Source: Prevotellaceae bacterium
GTDB taxonomy: Bacteria; Bacteroidota; Bacteroidia; Bacteroidales; Bacteroidaceae
DNA length: 60,225 nt
Assembly (NCBI GenBank): GCA_031262085.1
Contig: JAISIN010000044.1
Coordinates: 1-60,225 of the forward strand
Reading direction: 5' to 3'
Of this stretch, positions 38,458 to 47,966 are shown piece after piece. Position 1 is the stretch's first letter. Each line of letters begins with the position of its first letter. The notes below the pieces were generated by a model. That model worked only from the letters and a program-made list of their open reading frames with translations. It was not told the origin of the DNA and ran no database searches. The translations under genes were made by a program, and so were the position numbers.

Positions 38458-39459
38458 TTATTGGTAGATTCTCCGTTTGTTTAAAGCAGCCCTGTATCGG
38501 TTGGCATTTCGGTTGTGGTCGGCAAGGTTGGTTGCAAAGTTGTGCGTACCCGAGAAGTCTTCTTTTGCGCACATATACAGGTAGTTATGATGTGCATAGT
38601 TCAGTACGGCATCAATGCCTGCCGGTGTTGGGATGCGTATGGGGGTGGGCGGAAGTCCGGCATGCAGATAGGTGTTATAGGGCGATGGCGTTTTGAGCTG
38701 TTCGTTGGTGATGCGGCGTAGCTCGAAGTTTTGGAGTGCATATTTCACCGTCGGGTCGGCTTGCAGCATCATGCCGCGTTTCAGTCGGTTGATGTAAAGA
38801 CCGGCAACGACCGACTTCTCGGCAGCATCGTTGGTCTCCTCTTCTACGATCGAAGCGAGGGTGGCTACTTCGTCGGGCGTCATGTCGAGTGCGCGGGCTT
38901 TGGCGCGTCGGTCGGCAGTCCAGAAGCGCGTATGTTCGCGTTTCATACGGTCTATGAAGCTTTCGGCGCTCATATTCCAATAGACCTGATACGTGTTGGG
39001 GATGAAGAGGCTTAGCATGCTGTCGGTCAGGACGGCGGCTACTTGGGTCGAATCGATCATCAATTGGCGCGAAACGTTGCGCGCCAGTTTGTCGAGCGTG
39101 CGTACGCTGCCGATGGTGAGATTGACCGGATGCTGATGCGCGCGATACAGTCGGCTGGATACCCGGTATATATTATCGCCGGGGCGGATGAGGTAACATC
39201 CGGTGTGGATATGGTCGGCATAGTGGCGATAGTTCATCAGCAGGCGAAAGGCGAGTATATGCTCGAGTTTTCCGGCACTCTTCACCTTATAATATACGCT
39301 ATCGACCGTATCGTCGGAATCTATATATATATAGGTATCCTTGGGTGGATGAAACCGCGGAGTATATAACTGAATACAAGCTACGCCGGCAATGGCAGCA
39401 ACGATTAAAAACGGTTCAATCGCTATGGCGAGAAGGATACGTCGGGTTCTTTTTTTCAT
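38458..39459 (-). CDS. mltG: Endolytic murein transglycosylase MltG
   Basis: MltG cuts nascent peptidoglycan strands in the periplasm near the inner membrane. The 333-residue protein has an N-terminal TM helix (RILLAIAIEPFLIVAAIAGVACI), a LysM-like part (about 55-110) and a YceG catalytic domain (about 140-330). The catalytic Glu sits in LASIVEEETNDAAEK, and LQADPTVKYAL and SPYNTYLHAGLPPTPI are family signatures. The start at 39459 was preferred over 39495. Confidence 0.95.
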   Translation of the reverse strand: MKKRTRRILLAIAIEPFLIVAAIAGVACIQLYTPRFHPPKDTYIYIDSDDTVDSVYYKVKSAGKLEHILAFRLLMNYRHYADHIHTGCYLIRPGDNIYRVSSRLYRAHQHPVNLTIGSVRTLDKLARNVSRQLMIDSTQVAAVLTDSMLSLFIPNTYQVYWNMSAESFIDRMKREHTRFWTADRRAKARALDMTPDEVATLASIVEEETNDAAEKSVVAGLYINRLKRGMMLQADPTVKYALQNFELRRITNEQLKTPSPYNTYLHAGLPPTPIRIPTPAGIDAVLNYAHHNYLYMCAKEDFSGTHNFATNLADHNRNANRYRAALNKRRIYQ

Positions 39460-39623
39460 AAGTAAACGGATTCGAGACCTATTGTTTCGCTGCAAAATTC
39501 AATAAAATTTGTGATATGAGCAAGTTTTTGCCTGCGATTACTCTCTTTGCTGCCGAAAATCGGGGATAACGGCGACCGAATCACGTCAAGGAAGATAAAA
39601 AAGACGACAAAAAATGCAAATGC

Positions 39624-39655
39624 TTTGCATAATATAGAAAAATGCTCTACTTTTG
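39624..39655 (+). promoter_or_regulatory. Consensus-like promoter for the BatD-like gene
   Basis: TTTG at 39624-39627 and TACTTTTG at 39648-39655 are 20 bp apart, matching the Bacteroidales -33/-7 arrangement. The start codon at 39714 lies about 50 bp downstream of the expected start site. Confidence 0.75.
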
Positions 39656-39713
39656 TGCCCGATTCAAACACAAGTAATATTTTTTATGTTGTTTAGCTAT
39701 ATAACTTATTAAG

Positions 39714-40742
39714 ATGATTTTTAGCAAGAAACTTTTAACTATTTGGGTCGCTTTGGGGGGATTGGTCTTTCCCGAAGCCGCTTACTGTGCCGTGACCACA
39801 GTTGAACCTGAAACGATCTATTGCTCGTTTAATCTTGATGCACAACACCTGCAAGCCGGTGAAACGTTTTGTGTAACGCTCATTTGCGATCAACTTCCCG
39901 ACCCTTACACGACCGATCTTGAGTACAAGGGGCTGGATATGAAATCTATGTCGTATGATCAATCAACAGGTAAGTATGTGTATACGTATCGTTTATATGC
40001 CCGACAGGCAGGTCTTTATGATGTGGCAGCGCCCAGTCTCTCCTTCGACGGCGTGCCCTATCCGTTAGCTCCCATTCGTTTTACGGTCGGCGAGGCTGCC
40101 ATACCTTGGATACCGGTAGCTGCCGTAGGATTGCCGGTGCTTCTCTATGCTTTTTCACTGATGCATGCACGTAGAAATCGGCGGAAGAATTTGCCGGAGC
40201 ATGTCATCCATACCGGCAGAATAAACCTTCGCAGTGTGAAAGCAATTTGTCGTCATTTCCTCATCCCCGTCGGGATTTTGTTTATTCCGTTCTTGACAGG
40301 TATATACGTACTCTCGACCTATTACTTCAAAAATCCGCTTGTACTGAGCATGCCCATGATAGCAGGACTGATAGTTATCCCTTTCGTGCTGGCTATCGTA
40401 GCGACCTACATCCAATATCGCAGGCTCTTCTTCAAGCCGGTAGCAACGAAACTTCCCATCAGCGAAATATATAAGCTCATCACAGAACTTGGTTCGCGCG
40501 AACAATGGACATGCAGTCATCCCGGACGCGATTATTATGCTTGCCGTACCAATCCGGATAGGTATCAGTCTATATTGGGCGAACAGATTTTTATGGTTTT
40601 CGATAAGGAGCGGATATGGATCAACAGCATTTGCGACTTGAATAAAAACAGCTTTGGCAGTCTGTTCGGACGCACCGAGCGCAATATTCAACTCATCACA
40701 GAAGGCATTCGCGAATGGGAAGGAGCATATAATCCCCAATAA
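39714..40742 (+). CDS. BatD-like exported membrane protein of unknown function
   Basis: The 342-residue protein has a signal peptide (to about residue 25), then a beta-rich domain at about 30-125 with LQAGETFCVTLICDQLP and YVYTYRLYARQAGLYDVAAPSLSFDG, similar in pattern to BatD/oxygen-tolerance domains. Three hydrophobic segments follow (about 130-150, 180-205, 212-232). The C-terminal 100 residues are cytoplasmic-type with TRNPDRYQSILGE-like features. I do not know its function. It is first in a run with a HAD phosphatase, panB and an MFS-like gene. Confidence 0.7.
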   Translation: MIFSKKLLTIWVALGGLVFPEAAYCAVTTVEPETIYCSFNLDAQHLQAGETFCVTLICDQLPDPYTTDLEYKGLDMKSMSYDQSTGKYVYTYRLYARQAGLYDVAAPSLSFDGVPYPLAPIRFTVGEAAIPWIPVAAVGLPVLLYAFSLMHARRNRRKNLPEHVIHTGRINLRSVKAICRHFLIPVGILFIPFLTGIYVLSTYYFKNPLVLSMPMIAGLIVIPFVLAIVATYIQYRRLFFKPVATKLPISEIYKLITELGSREQWTCSHPGRDYYACRTNPDRYQSILGEQIFMVFDKERIWINSICDLNKNSFGSLFGRTERNIQLITEGIREWEGAYNPQ

Positions 40743-40761
40743 AAACCGATCGATTCAAAAA

Positions 40762-41427
40762 ATGAATGTAACCCCTCCCACCGTAGCTCTGCTGTTCGAT
40801 TTGGACGGTGTAGTCATTGACACCGAATCTCAGTACTCCCTCTTCTGGCATCGGGCAGGAGCCGACTATTTGGGCATGTCCGATCTGGAGCATCGGGTAA
40901 AGGGGCAGACACTCACCTATATCTACGATACTTTTTTCCCGAATATGGCGGCTGAACAAGCCGCCATTACTGCTTCGCTCGATCGCTTCGAGCAGCAGAT
41001 GACGTTCGATTATCTGCCCGGTGTGGAGGCGTTCTTGATCGAGTTGCGACAACGCAACATGAAGAGCGCCGTAGTAACCAGCTCCAACGAGCAGAAGATG
41101 GCAGCTGTTCACCGGGCACATCCCGAATTGCGTTCGCTCTTCACCCGCATCCTCACTGCAGAGCTGTTTAGCCGCTCCAAACCGGCACCCGATTGCTTTA
41201 TGCTCGGCATGAAGTTGTTGGGTGTCATGCCGCAAAACACGTATGTGTTCGAGGATTCTATCAACGGACTGAAAGCCGGCATGGCGTCGGGGGCAACGGT
41301 GGTTGCACTCGCTACCACCCATCCGCGCGAAGCCATACAACCCCTCTCACACTATATTATTGATGATTTTAACGGAATGACGTATGATAAGTTGATAGAA
41401 AACTATACCTTTGCCGCCTCTAATTGA
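40762..41427 (+). CDS. HAD superfamily phosphatase / beta-phosphoglucomutase-like
   Basis: The 221-residue protein has HAD motif I ALLFDLDGVVIDTE, motif II VVTSSNEQKM, and motif III/IV KPAPDCFMLG followed by VFEDSINGLKAGMASG. A helical cap lies between about 18 and 85. This is subclass I, close to beta-phosphoglucomutases and small-sugar phosphatases. The substrate cannot be named. The start at 40762 (MNVTPP) avoids a long overlap with the preceding gene. Confidence 0.9.
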   Translation: MNVTPPTVALLFDLDGVVIDTESQYSLFWHRAGADYLGMSDLEHRVKGQTLTYIYDTFFPNMAAEQAAITASLDRFEQQMTFDYLPGVEAFLIELRQRNMKSAVVTSSNEQKMAAVHRAHPELRSLFTRILTAELFSRSKPAPDCFMLGMKLLGVMPQNTYVFEDSINGLKAGMASGATVVALATTHPREAIQPLSHYIIDDFNGMTYDKLIENYTFAASN

Positions 41428-41461
41428 ATAGGGTTCATTAATAGTTATTTCAATAAGAAAG

Positions 41462-42280
41462 ATGGCTTACTTATCAGACGACACCCGTAAGGTGACTACT
41501 CATCGCCTTGTAGAAATGAAACGGAGAGGCGAAAAAATTTCCATGCTTACTTCTTACGATTACACCATGGCGCAGATTGTCGACGAGGCAGGGATGGATG
41601 TAATTCTGGTGGGCGATTCTGCCAGTAATGTGATGGCAGGGAACACTACGACACTACCGATTACACTCGATCAGATGATTTATCACGCCCAATCCGTGGT
41701 GCGCGGCGTAAAACGTGCCATGGTGGTGGTTGATATGCCGTTCGGCTCCTATCAGGGCAACGAACTGGCGGGGCTGGCTTCGGCTATCCGCATCATGAAA
41801 GAGACACATGCCGGCGCGGTGAAGCTGGAAGGAGGCGAAGAAATTATCAGTACGGTGAAGCGTATTCTCAGCGCAGGCATACCCGTCATGGGACATCTGG
41901 GACTGATGCCGCAATCGATCAATAAGTATGGCACCTACACCGTTCGGGCTAAAGACGACGCCGAAGCCGGCAAGCTTATCAGCGACGCCCAACTGTTGGA
42001 AGAGGCGGGATGCTTTGCGGTGGTGCTGGAGAAGATTCCTGCCAAGCTGGCGGCGCAGGTAGCTGCCGAGCTGACCATTCCCGTTATCGGCATTGGCGCC
42101 GGTGGCGGAGTCGACGGACAAGTGCTGGTGATTCAAGATATGCTGGGCATGAACAACGGCTTCCGTCCACGCTTTTTACGCCGCTATGCCGACTTGTACA
42201 CCACGATGACCGATGCCATCAGTCGCTACGTGTCGGATGTGAAGAACTTAGATTTTCCGAATGAGAAAGAGCAATATTGA
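41462..42280 (+). CDS. panB: 3-methyl-2-oxobutanoate hydroxymethyltransferase
   Basis: PanB makes ketopantoate from alpha-ketoisovalerate, the first committed step of pantothenate and CoA synthesis. The 272-residue protein shows [47 protein letters not shown], and [12 protein letters not shown]. The metal-binding Asp and Glu residues occur in these motifs. Length is typical. Its stop lies inside the start of the next gene (20-bp overlap). Confidence 0.97.
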   Translation: MAYLSDDTRKVTTHRLVEMKRRGEKISMLTSYDYTMAQIVDEAGMDVILVGDSASNVMAGNTTTLPITLDQMIYHAQSVVRGVKRAMVVVDMPFGSYQGNELAGLASAIRIMKETHAGAVKLEGGEEIISTVKRILSAGIPVMGHLGLMPQSINKYGTYTVRAKDDAEAGKLISDAQLLEEAGCFAVVLEKIPAKLAAQVAAELTIPVIGIGAGGGVDGQVLVIQDMLGMNNGFRPRFLRRYADLYTTMTDAISRYVSDVKNLDFPNEKEQY

Positions 42281-43163
42281 TGATAAACGGCTATACACAC
42301 CTGCCTTTATGGAGCTGTGCATAGCCGTTTTCTTCTTGTATGCATCGATATATCTGTATCTGTCCGGGATAGCCCATCCGGACGCACCTCTTCTCTTTGT
42401 AGCAGGTATGTTGGCAATAGGTCCGTTTCATGCCTATCTGGAAGATACCTACAAGCGCAAGCACATCTTTATCTACTCGGCTTTGCTGCTGGCTTTGACG
42501 GCGGTTGCCATTCATTGGGCAGAGGCTGTCACCGGTAAGTGGTGGTGGCTGATTGCGTCGGTGCAGGGCGTTTGGTTCGGACTGGCAGTGACTGCCGGCA
42601 GCACGGTAGCCATCGACATCACCAACTCGCCGCATCGCACACAAGCCAACATCGTCTATTCGTTTGCCTCCCGTTTGGGGATGCTGGCAGGATTGGCAGG
42701 CGGTTATCTCTTTGTTGGCAGCAGTCACCTGATGTATGGGGTGGCAGCGCTCTCCTTGTTGGGTGGATGCTTCATGCTGCGGATACATGTGCCTTTCCGT
42801 TCTCCCATCGGAATGTCTTATTGCAATCTCGACCGTTACCTGCTGCCGTCGGCGTGGTTCCCGGCGTTCAACACCTTGCTGATGGCGTTTGCGCTGGCGT
42901 GTTTCCCGCTGTTGTTGCCGTTGCTGCTCCTGCTGTTGATACCCATGACACGTCTGTTTGTCAACCTGTCGCACCATTGTCAGCGCGGCACAGCCAATGC
43001 CACGCTCCAGATAGCGCTCGATGCCGGCGTCCTAATAGGACTGAGCACAGGTCACGATTACTCCCACTTGCGGATGTATTTGTTTGCTGTGGCGGCGGCG
43101 GTTGCGATATGGCTGTTCTGCTTTGTTTCTTATCCCTATTATAAAAGGAGGAGAATCAGGTAA
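42261..43163 (+). CDS. MFS-like integral membrane protein
   Basis: The 300-residue protein has about nine hydrophobic helices, with [36 protein letters not shown] and [19 protein letters not shown] among them. It resembles half to three-quarters of an MFS transporter, but key motifs are weak. It overlaps panB by 20 bp, so co-expression is likely. A link to pantothenate is only a guess. It ends with a basic tail KRRRIR. Confidence 0.7.
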   Translation: MRKSNIDDKRLYTPAFMELCIAVFFLYASIYLYLSGIAHPDAPLLFVAGMLAIGPFHAYLEDTYKRKHIFIYSALLLALTAVAIHWAEAVTGKWWWLIASVQGVWFGLAVTAGSTVAIDITNSPHRTQANIVYSFASRLGMLAGLAGGYLFVGSSHLMYGVAALSLLGGCFMLRIHVPFRSPIGMSYCNLDRYLLPSAWFPAFNTLLMAFALACFPLLLPLLLLLLIPMTRLFVNLSHHCQRGTANATLQIALDAGVLIGLSTGHDYSHLRMYLFAVAAAVAIWLFCFVSYPYYKRRRIR

Positions 43164-43226
43164 AAATGATATTAAAATGACGGATTCAAACCACCATTCA
43201 GATATAATCGTTATTTTTGTGTTTGA

Positions 43227-43460
43227 TTGGCCTTCTTCAACTCAGAGGTATGCACTCAACTCATCAATGTAATCAACCCGTCGACCAACAATTCGGCGAA
43301 TTACATTAAGAAAATACCCTTCATAAAGCCTTCGGAAAAGACGCTGAATAACGTAAACAATTTAGTGGTTGCTATCATAAGGAAAATAGGTGAAGATGAT
43401 TCCATCAACGGCGAAGAAAGGCAACTGAACAACATTTTCAAAGAACTATATGGAATATAA
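43227..43460 (+). pseudogene. C-terminal remnant of a type II/IIG-like N6-adenine DNA methyltransferase
   Basis: The 77-residue frame opens at TTG right after an in-frame TGA and has no proper start. LAFFNSEVCTQLINVINP and NYIKKIPFIKPSEKTL resemble the target-recognition C-terminus of Eco57I-like or PglX-like methylases, which commonly end with a NVNNLV...IFNELYGI-like tail; here it ends LNNIFKELYGI. The catalytic part is missing. I call it a gene fossil left by loss of a restriction-modification system, with moderate certainty about the family. Confidence 0.55.
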
Positions 43461-43555
43461 GAACGACATTAAATTCGCAACTAAAAAAATGAAGCATGTC
43501 CCGCCCCAGCTTTATTGGAATAAAGCCGCATAAAGACTCATTCACAGGATTTGCT

Positions 43556-43563
43556 TATCTTTG
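43556..43563 (+). promoter_or_regulatory. Candidate -7 element (TATCTTTG) for fhs
   Basis: TATCTTTG lies 27 bp before the fhs ATG at 43591. It argues that the start is 43591 and not the TTG at 43561, which lies within the element. Confidence 0.5.
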
Positions 43564-43590
43564 CGCCCTCATACAATTAAAACAAAACAA

Positions 43591-45264
43591 ATGATGAAGA
43601 CAGACATCGAGATCGCTCGCAGTATCGAGCTGAAAAAGATTAAACAGGTTGCCGAAGAGATAGGCATCCCCCGCGGCGCTGTAGAAAACTATGGGCGCCA
43701 CATAGCCAAGATTCCCGAAAAACTCATCGATGAGGAGAGACTCCGGAAGAGTCGCCTTATATTGGTAACCGCCATCACCCCCACCAAGGCCGGTGTGGGA
43801 AAGACGACGGTATCAATCAGCCTGGCACTGGGACTGAACAAGATCGGTAAACGCGCCATCGTAGCCTTGCGCGAGCCATCGCTCGGTCCCTGCTTCGGTA
43901 TGAAGGGAGGCGCCGCCGGAGGAGGATATGCGCAGGTGCTCCCGATGGAGAAAATCAACCTCCACTTCACCGGCGACTTCCACGCCATCACCTCGGCACA
44001 CAACATGATTTCGGCGCTGCTCGACAACTACCTCTACCAGAACCAATCGACAGGATTCGCTCTGAAAGAGATTCTTTGGAAGCGGGTGTTGGACGTGAAC
44101 GACCGCTCGTTGCGCAGCATCGTGGTAGGACTGGGCCCCAAGTCGAACGGCATCACGCAAGAGTCGGGCTTCGACATCACTGCCGCCTCCGAAATCATGG
44201 CAATCCTCTGCCTGGCAAGCGACCTGGACGACCTGCGCCGCCGCATAGAAAACATCTTGTTGGGCTTCACCTACGACGACCAACCCTTTACGGTCAAAGA
44301 CCTTGGCGTAGCAGGCGCCATCACCGTGTTGCTCAAGGATGCCATCCACCCCAATCTGGTGCAGACCACCGAAGGCACGGCTGCCTTCGTACACGGCGGT
44401 CCGTTTGCCAACATCGCCCACGGCTGCAACTCGCTGCTTGCCACCAAGATGGCGATGACCTTCGGCGAATATGCCATCACCGAAGCGGGCTTTGGCGCCG
44501 ACTTGGGAGCCGAGAAGTTTTATAACATCAAATGCCGCAAGAGCGGACTGCAACCCTGCCTGACCGTGCTGGTTGCCACCGCACAGGGGCTGAAGATGCA
44601 CGGAGGCGTGCCGCTCGACCAAATCAAAATGCCCAACCTCGAAGGATTGAAAAACGGATTGGAGAACCTCGACAGACACGTACGCAACCTGCAAGCGTTC
44701 GGACAAAGTGTGGTGGTGGTGTTCAACAAGTTTGCCGAAGACACCCCCGAGGAGATGCAACTGCTGCGCACCCATTGCGAAACAGCGCTTGGCGTGGGCT
44801 TTGCCATCAACGATGCCTACGCACGAGGCGGTGAAGGAGCGGTCGAGATGGCTCGCTTGGTGGCAGAGACCATCGAGCGCAAGCCGTCGCAACCCCTGCG
44901 CTTCACCTACGACGAAGCCGATAGCGTGCAACGGAAGATAGAGAAGATTGCCACCGGTATCTATGGCGCCGGCACGGTGGTGTTCACCAGCGCCGCAGCC
45001 AACCGCATCAAGCAGATCGTGAAGATGGGTATCGCCCACTATCCGGTATGTATTGCCAAAACCCAGTATTCGTTCTCTGCCGACCCCAAACAGTATGGCA
45101 GCGTCGAGGGCTTTGAGTTTCACATCAAAGACGTGGTAATCAACAACGGCGCCGAGATGATTGTCGCCATCGCCGGCGAGATGCTGCGTATGCCCGGACT
45201 GCCCAAAGACCCGCAAGCGTTACGAATCGATATTGTCGACGGACAGATAGACGGATTGAGCTAA
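43591..45264 (+). CDS. fhs: Formate-tetrahydrofolate ligase
   Basis: Fhs makes 10-formyl-THF from formate, ATP and THF. The 557-residue protein has the P-loop [20 protein letters not shown], then [27 protein letters not shown], the family signature. [16 protein letters not shown] and [11 protein letters not shown] are also conserved. The length matches the family. In Bacteroides it serves purine and methionine one-carbon supply. Its stop codon overlaps that of the convergent NDH gene by 4 bp. Confidence 0.97.
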   Translation: MMKTDIEIARSIELKKIKQVAEEIGIPRGAVENYGRHIAKIPEKLIDEERLRKSRLILVTAITPTKAGVGKTTVSISLALGLNKIGKRAIVALREPSLGPCFGMKGGAAGGGYAQVLPMEKINLHFTGDFHAITSAHNMISALLDNYLYQNQSTGFALKEILWKRVLDVNDRSLRSIVVGLGPKSNGITQESGFDITAASEIMAILCLASDLDDLRRRIENILLGFTYDDQPFTVKDLGVAGAITVLLKDAIHPNLVQTTEGTAAFVHGGPFANIAHGCNSLLATKMAMTFGEYAITEAGFGADLGAEKFYNIKCRKSGLQPCLTVLVATAQGLKMHGGVPLDQIKMPNLEGLKNGLENLDRHVRNLQAFGQSVVVVFNKFAEDTPEEMQLLRTHCETALGVGFAINDAYARGGEGAVEMARLVAETIERKPSQPLRFTYDEADSVQRKIEKIATGIYGAGTVVFTSAAANRIKQIVKMGIAHYPVCIAKTQYSFSADPKQYGSVEGFEFHIKDVVINNGAEMIVAIAGEMLRMPGLPKDPQALRIDIVDGQIDGLS

Positions 45265-46601
45265 GCCTGTGCTACGTCAGGAAGATGCACTTTCGCTTCG
45301 CGCTCCTCTCTTTCGCGCACCACCGTGGCTTTGCGTGCATAGAGAATCAGGCGGATGGAGCGGTCGTAGGTGAGATAGTTCCACAGCCAGTTGAAGAAGA
45401 CGAGCATCTTATTACGCACGCCCAAGATAAACATCAGGTGGACGGTGAGCCACGTGACCCATGCTGCCCAGCCGTGCCACTTGAACTTGCCCACCTCCGC
45501 CACGGCGCGGTTGCGCCCGATGGTTGCCATCACGCCGTGGTTACTGTAACGGAACGGTTTCATCGCCTGCTCCTTGCCTTGACTTAGCTGTTTGAGGTTG
45601 GCGGCGAGTTGCCGCGCCTGCTGTATGGCGACTTGCGCCAGCTGCGGATGCCCGCCCGGGTAGGCGGGGTCGGCACTCATCAGGCACTGGTCGCCGATGC
45701 AGAAGATGTTATCCATTCCCTGTACGCGGTTGAAGGCATCTACTTGTATGCGACCCCCTCGTCCGATCAGATTGGCAGGGAGGTTGGTGGGCGTTGCCTT
45801 GACGCCGCACACCCAAATAAACGACTGTGTGGGGATGGTGCTGCCGTCGGCGAGTGTCACGGCATGGTTGCTGTAATCTTTCACCTGTTCGCCCAGTATC
45901 ACCTTGACACCCATGCGTGTGAGCGATCGCTCCGCTTCGGCAGACGAACGTTTGTCCATGCCGCCCAACAGTCGGTCTTGCCCCTCGATGAGGTAGATTT
46001 GCATCTCGTTGCAGCGCAGCTCGGGATAGTCACTCGGCAGGATGAAACGCTTCATCTCTGCCAGTGCGCCCGCTATCTCCACGCCCGTGGCGCCCCCGCC
46101 CACGATGACGATATTGAGCAGCTCACGCCGCTCCTCCGCCGTGGCACAGGTCATTGCCCGCTCGAAGTTGGAGAGCAGGGCATTGCGCAAACCCATCGCG
46201 TCGGAGACATTCTTCATCGGGATGGCAGTTGCCTCCACGTCGCGGTTGCCGTAGAAGTTGGTTACCGTACCGGCAGCCAGCACCAGATAGTCGTAGTGCG
46301 CCTTTCCGATGGAGGTTTGAATCATGTTTTGCTCGGGATAGATACCGCGTAGTTCCGCCATGCGGAAGAGCATGTGGTGCTTTCCGCGCAGCAGCTTTCT
46401 GAACGAGAAAGCGATGGCTGACGGCTCCAAGCCCGCGCTTGCCACTTGGTAGATAAGCGGTTGAAACTGGTGATAATTGTTCTTGTCGATGAGTGTTACC
46501 TGAAAGTCGGAATGCTCCAACTCGCGCATCAGCTTTAGACCGGCGAACCCGCCGCCGATGATGAGCACACGCTTTTTGTTTGTCTCCGGTAGATTAATCA
46601 T
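45261..46601 (-). CDS. Type II NADH dehydrogenase (NDH-2 family)
   Basis: This single-subunit flavoenzyme passes electrons from NADH to quinone without pumping protons. The 446-residue protein has the FAD-binding motif [17 protein letters not shown] near the N-terminus, NAD-binding [17 protein letters not shown] at about 165-185, and the third FAD motif FCIGDQCLM. The hydrophobic C-terminal helix region ([33 protein letters not shown]) serves membrane attachment. The start is at [10 protein letters not shown], 46601; the frame is open to 46676. Confidence 0.93.
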   Translation of the reverse strand: MINLPETNKKRVLIIGGGFAGLKLMRELEHSDFQVTLIDKNNYHQFQPLIYQVASAGLEPSAIAFSFRKLLRGKHHMLFRMAELRGIYPEQNMIQTSIGKAHYDYLVLAAGTVTNFYGNRDVEATAIPMKNVSDAMGLRNALLSNFERAMTCATAEERRELLNIVIVGGGATGVEIAGALAEMKRFILPSDYPELRCNEMQIYLIEGQDRLLGGMDKRSSAEAERSLTRMGVKVILGEQVKDYSNHAVTLADGSTIPTQSFIWVCGVKATPTNLPANLIGRGGRIQVDAFNRVQGMDNIFCIGDQCLMSADPAYPGGHPQLAQVAIQQARQLAANLKQLSQGKEQAMKPFRYSNHGVMATIGRNRAVAEVGKFKWHGWAAWVTWLTVHLMFILGVRNKMLVFFNWLWNYLTYDRSIRLILYARKATVVREREEREAKVHLPDVAQA

Positions 46602-46712
46602 ATCGTTAATAGGCTTATGCTTAACTTTACGAAGAAACGAATCAAAGGATGATTTGTTCACAATTCTCCCCGCCACATAGGGACAGATAGAAAGTCTTTA
46701 GCAACAAATCCT

Positions 46713-46802
46713 CTAATTCACTTCGTTGTTAACGCCGTATTCAACCATAGGCTCTTTTGCCACCATTGGTTGCTCTTCTTTCGTTTTGCTTTTCTTCTCC
46801 AT
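46713..46802 (-). CDS. Possible 29-residue small protein
   Basis: A short frame starts MEKKSKTKEEQPMVAKEPM and ends with NNEVN. An AGGAG-like ribosome site lies 5 bp before its ATG, which is rare in this AT-rich gap. PMV repeats (QPMVAKEPMVEYG) are visible. I do not recognise it, and the short length makes it doubtful. It would be transcribed on the same strand as, and upstream of, the NDH-2 gene. Confidence 0.35.
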   Translation of the reverse strand: MEKKSKTKEEQPMVAKEPMVEYGVNNEVN

Positions 46803-47253
46803 ATCTCCTTTTTTTCTGCAAATGTAAGGCAAAAGATTTAATAAGCAATCTCAAAAAATAAATTGTGTGCAGTCAGGAGAATTGGCACACGGATGACACG
46901 GATTAGGCGGATGACCGCAGATAAGATGAGAAATCCGTGGTTATCCGCCTAATCCGCGTCATCCGTGTGCTTTATACATGAGCAGATGGAAACAGCGTTT
47001 CTTACTACTCTTTCATTTCTTACTACTTTTCCGCCTCAATGACCCATATTGGTTGTTTGGTAGAATCAGAGGTGTTTTTGATTCTCCCGTCTTTATCTTT
47101 GGTTTGGTGAACGGGTTTGCGCCGGAATTTGCAAAGAAAACATGCCGACAGACAGATACTGTTGTTTCCGATTCCATGATTATACAAAACTTTTGCGTAG
47201 CTTTGCAAACGGTTTTCAAACATCAATTCAGGCTAAAAATAAACGGATTAGTT
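46803..47253. other. Intergenic region with inverted dispersed repeat and promoter-like element
   Basis: No gene is evident before the DUF3791-type start at 47254. The region holds the inverted repeat at 46885-46970. A TAGCTTTG element at 47198-47205 lies 48 bp before the DUF3791 start and probably drives it. The long in-frame extension from 46978 looks non-coding. Confidence 0.55.
46885..46970. repeat. Inverted repeat built from a dispersed ATCCGTG-type element
   Basis: The left arm 46885-46912 (GCACACGGATGACACGGATT and on) is the reverse complement of the right arm 46943-46970, with one mismatch. The right arm plus AAATCCGTGG at 46931 forms a 40-bp unit that recurs at 58034-58074. It marks the left side of the accessory region. 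Confidence 0.9.
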
Positions 47254-47541
47254 ATGACGAATCCCACTCATTATACCGACAGAAACAATGACTTCGCCAA
47301 ACAGCAAGTTACCCACATCGGTGTTCCCATCGCCGACAAGGTGGAGTATATGGTGATTGTGATCGGCGAATTTGCCCGGACGCACCACCTCACGACGCAG
47401 CAGGCGTATCGCTATTTGAAGCGGCATCGCGGCATTGAGTTCCTGAATAAGAGCTATGATGTAGAGCATCTCTTTTCTATCGAGGATGCAGTAGATGATG
47501 TGAGTGAATATTGCCAACGACAAGCCGAAATGCCCTCATGA
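47254..47541 (+). CDS. DUF3791-like small protein
   Basis: The 95-residue protein has the DUF3791 pattern: DKVEYMVIVIGEFARTHHLTTQQAYRYLKRHRGIEFLNKSYDVEH then FSIEDAVDDVSEYCQ. In Bacteroides such genes usually sit beside DUF3990 genes and look like toxin-antitoxin partners, but no function is proven that I can cite. The start MTNPTHYTDRN at 47254 is preferred to 46978. Its stop overlaps the ATG of the next tiny frame (ATGA). Confidence 0.7.
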   Translation: MTNPTHYTDRNNDFAKQQVTHIGVPIADKVEYMVIVIGEFARTHHLTTQQAYRYLKRHRGIEFLNKSYDVEHLFSIEDAVDDVSEYCQRQAEMPS

Positions 47542-47606
47542 TATCCATTGCCACGCAATACTATTTCGGCACCGAGCGCGCCATCAAACTACTCCACCGG
47601 TTATGA
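47538..47606 (+). pseudogene. Collapsed middle gene of the DUF3791 locus (22 codons left)
   Basis: Between two intact genes, both with ATGA overlaps, lies a 22-codon frame starting MISIATQYYFGTERAIKLL. Loci of this type normally carry a DUF3990 gene of about 160 codons in this position. QYYFGTERAIKLL resembles the C-terminal end of such proteins by eye. I infer an internal deletion that removed the body of the gene but kept both couplings. The family match is weak because so little remains. Confidence 0.45.
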
Positions 47607-47827
47607 CAAACGATGAACAATTTCTCATAGACAATATCACCACAGAGCTTATCGTGCTGGTTATGCAAGACTTCCGCTGCGACATGGAAACGGCGATGGA
47701 TAAAGTATATAGCTCGGTCACTTACGATAAATTGACTGATATGCGTACAGGGCTTTATTTCCAAAGTCCGCTTTATGTGTATGACTTTTTGCGGGAGGAA
47801 CTGGAACTCAGCCCAAGAGCTGTCTGA
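47603..47827 (+). CDS. Small acidic protein of the DUF3791/DUF3990-type locus
   Basis: The 74-residue protein begins MTNDEQFLIDNITTELIVLVMQDF and contains YDKLTDMRTGLYFQSPLYVYDFLREEL. Small proteins with TGLYFQSP-like motifs accompany DUF3990 genes in Bacteroides, probably as part of the same unit. Function is unknown. Its ATG overlaps the stop of the collapsed gene. Confidence 0.65.
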   Translation: MTNDEQFLIDNITTELIVLVMQDFRCDMETAMDKVYSSVTYDKLTDMRTGLYFQSPLYVYDFLREELELSPRAV

Positions 47828-47966
47828 ATTGCTGTCCAATCATTGGAAGCCAGAGAACACTAACGAACGCTAACGCTCTCACATTTTCCTATCCAAATAG
47901 CAGACGAGACATCGATGTGTGATGGAATGTCCCGGGCATTGGCGAGCGACAACGACTATTGGTACT

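Noticed and set aside
43813..45216. Long open frame (467 codons) antisense to fhs
   Set aside because: It is a composition shadow of a highly conserved gene; the translation has no recognisable domain.
46978..47253. N-terminal extension of the DUF3791-like gene
   Set aside because: The extension is low in coding character and contains the TAGCTTTG promoter-like element; homology starts at 47254.
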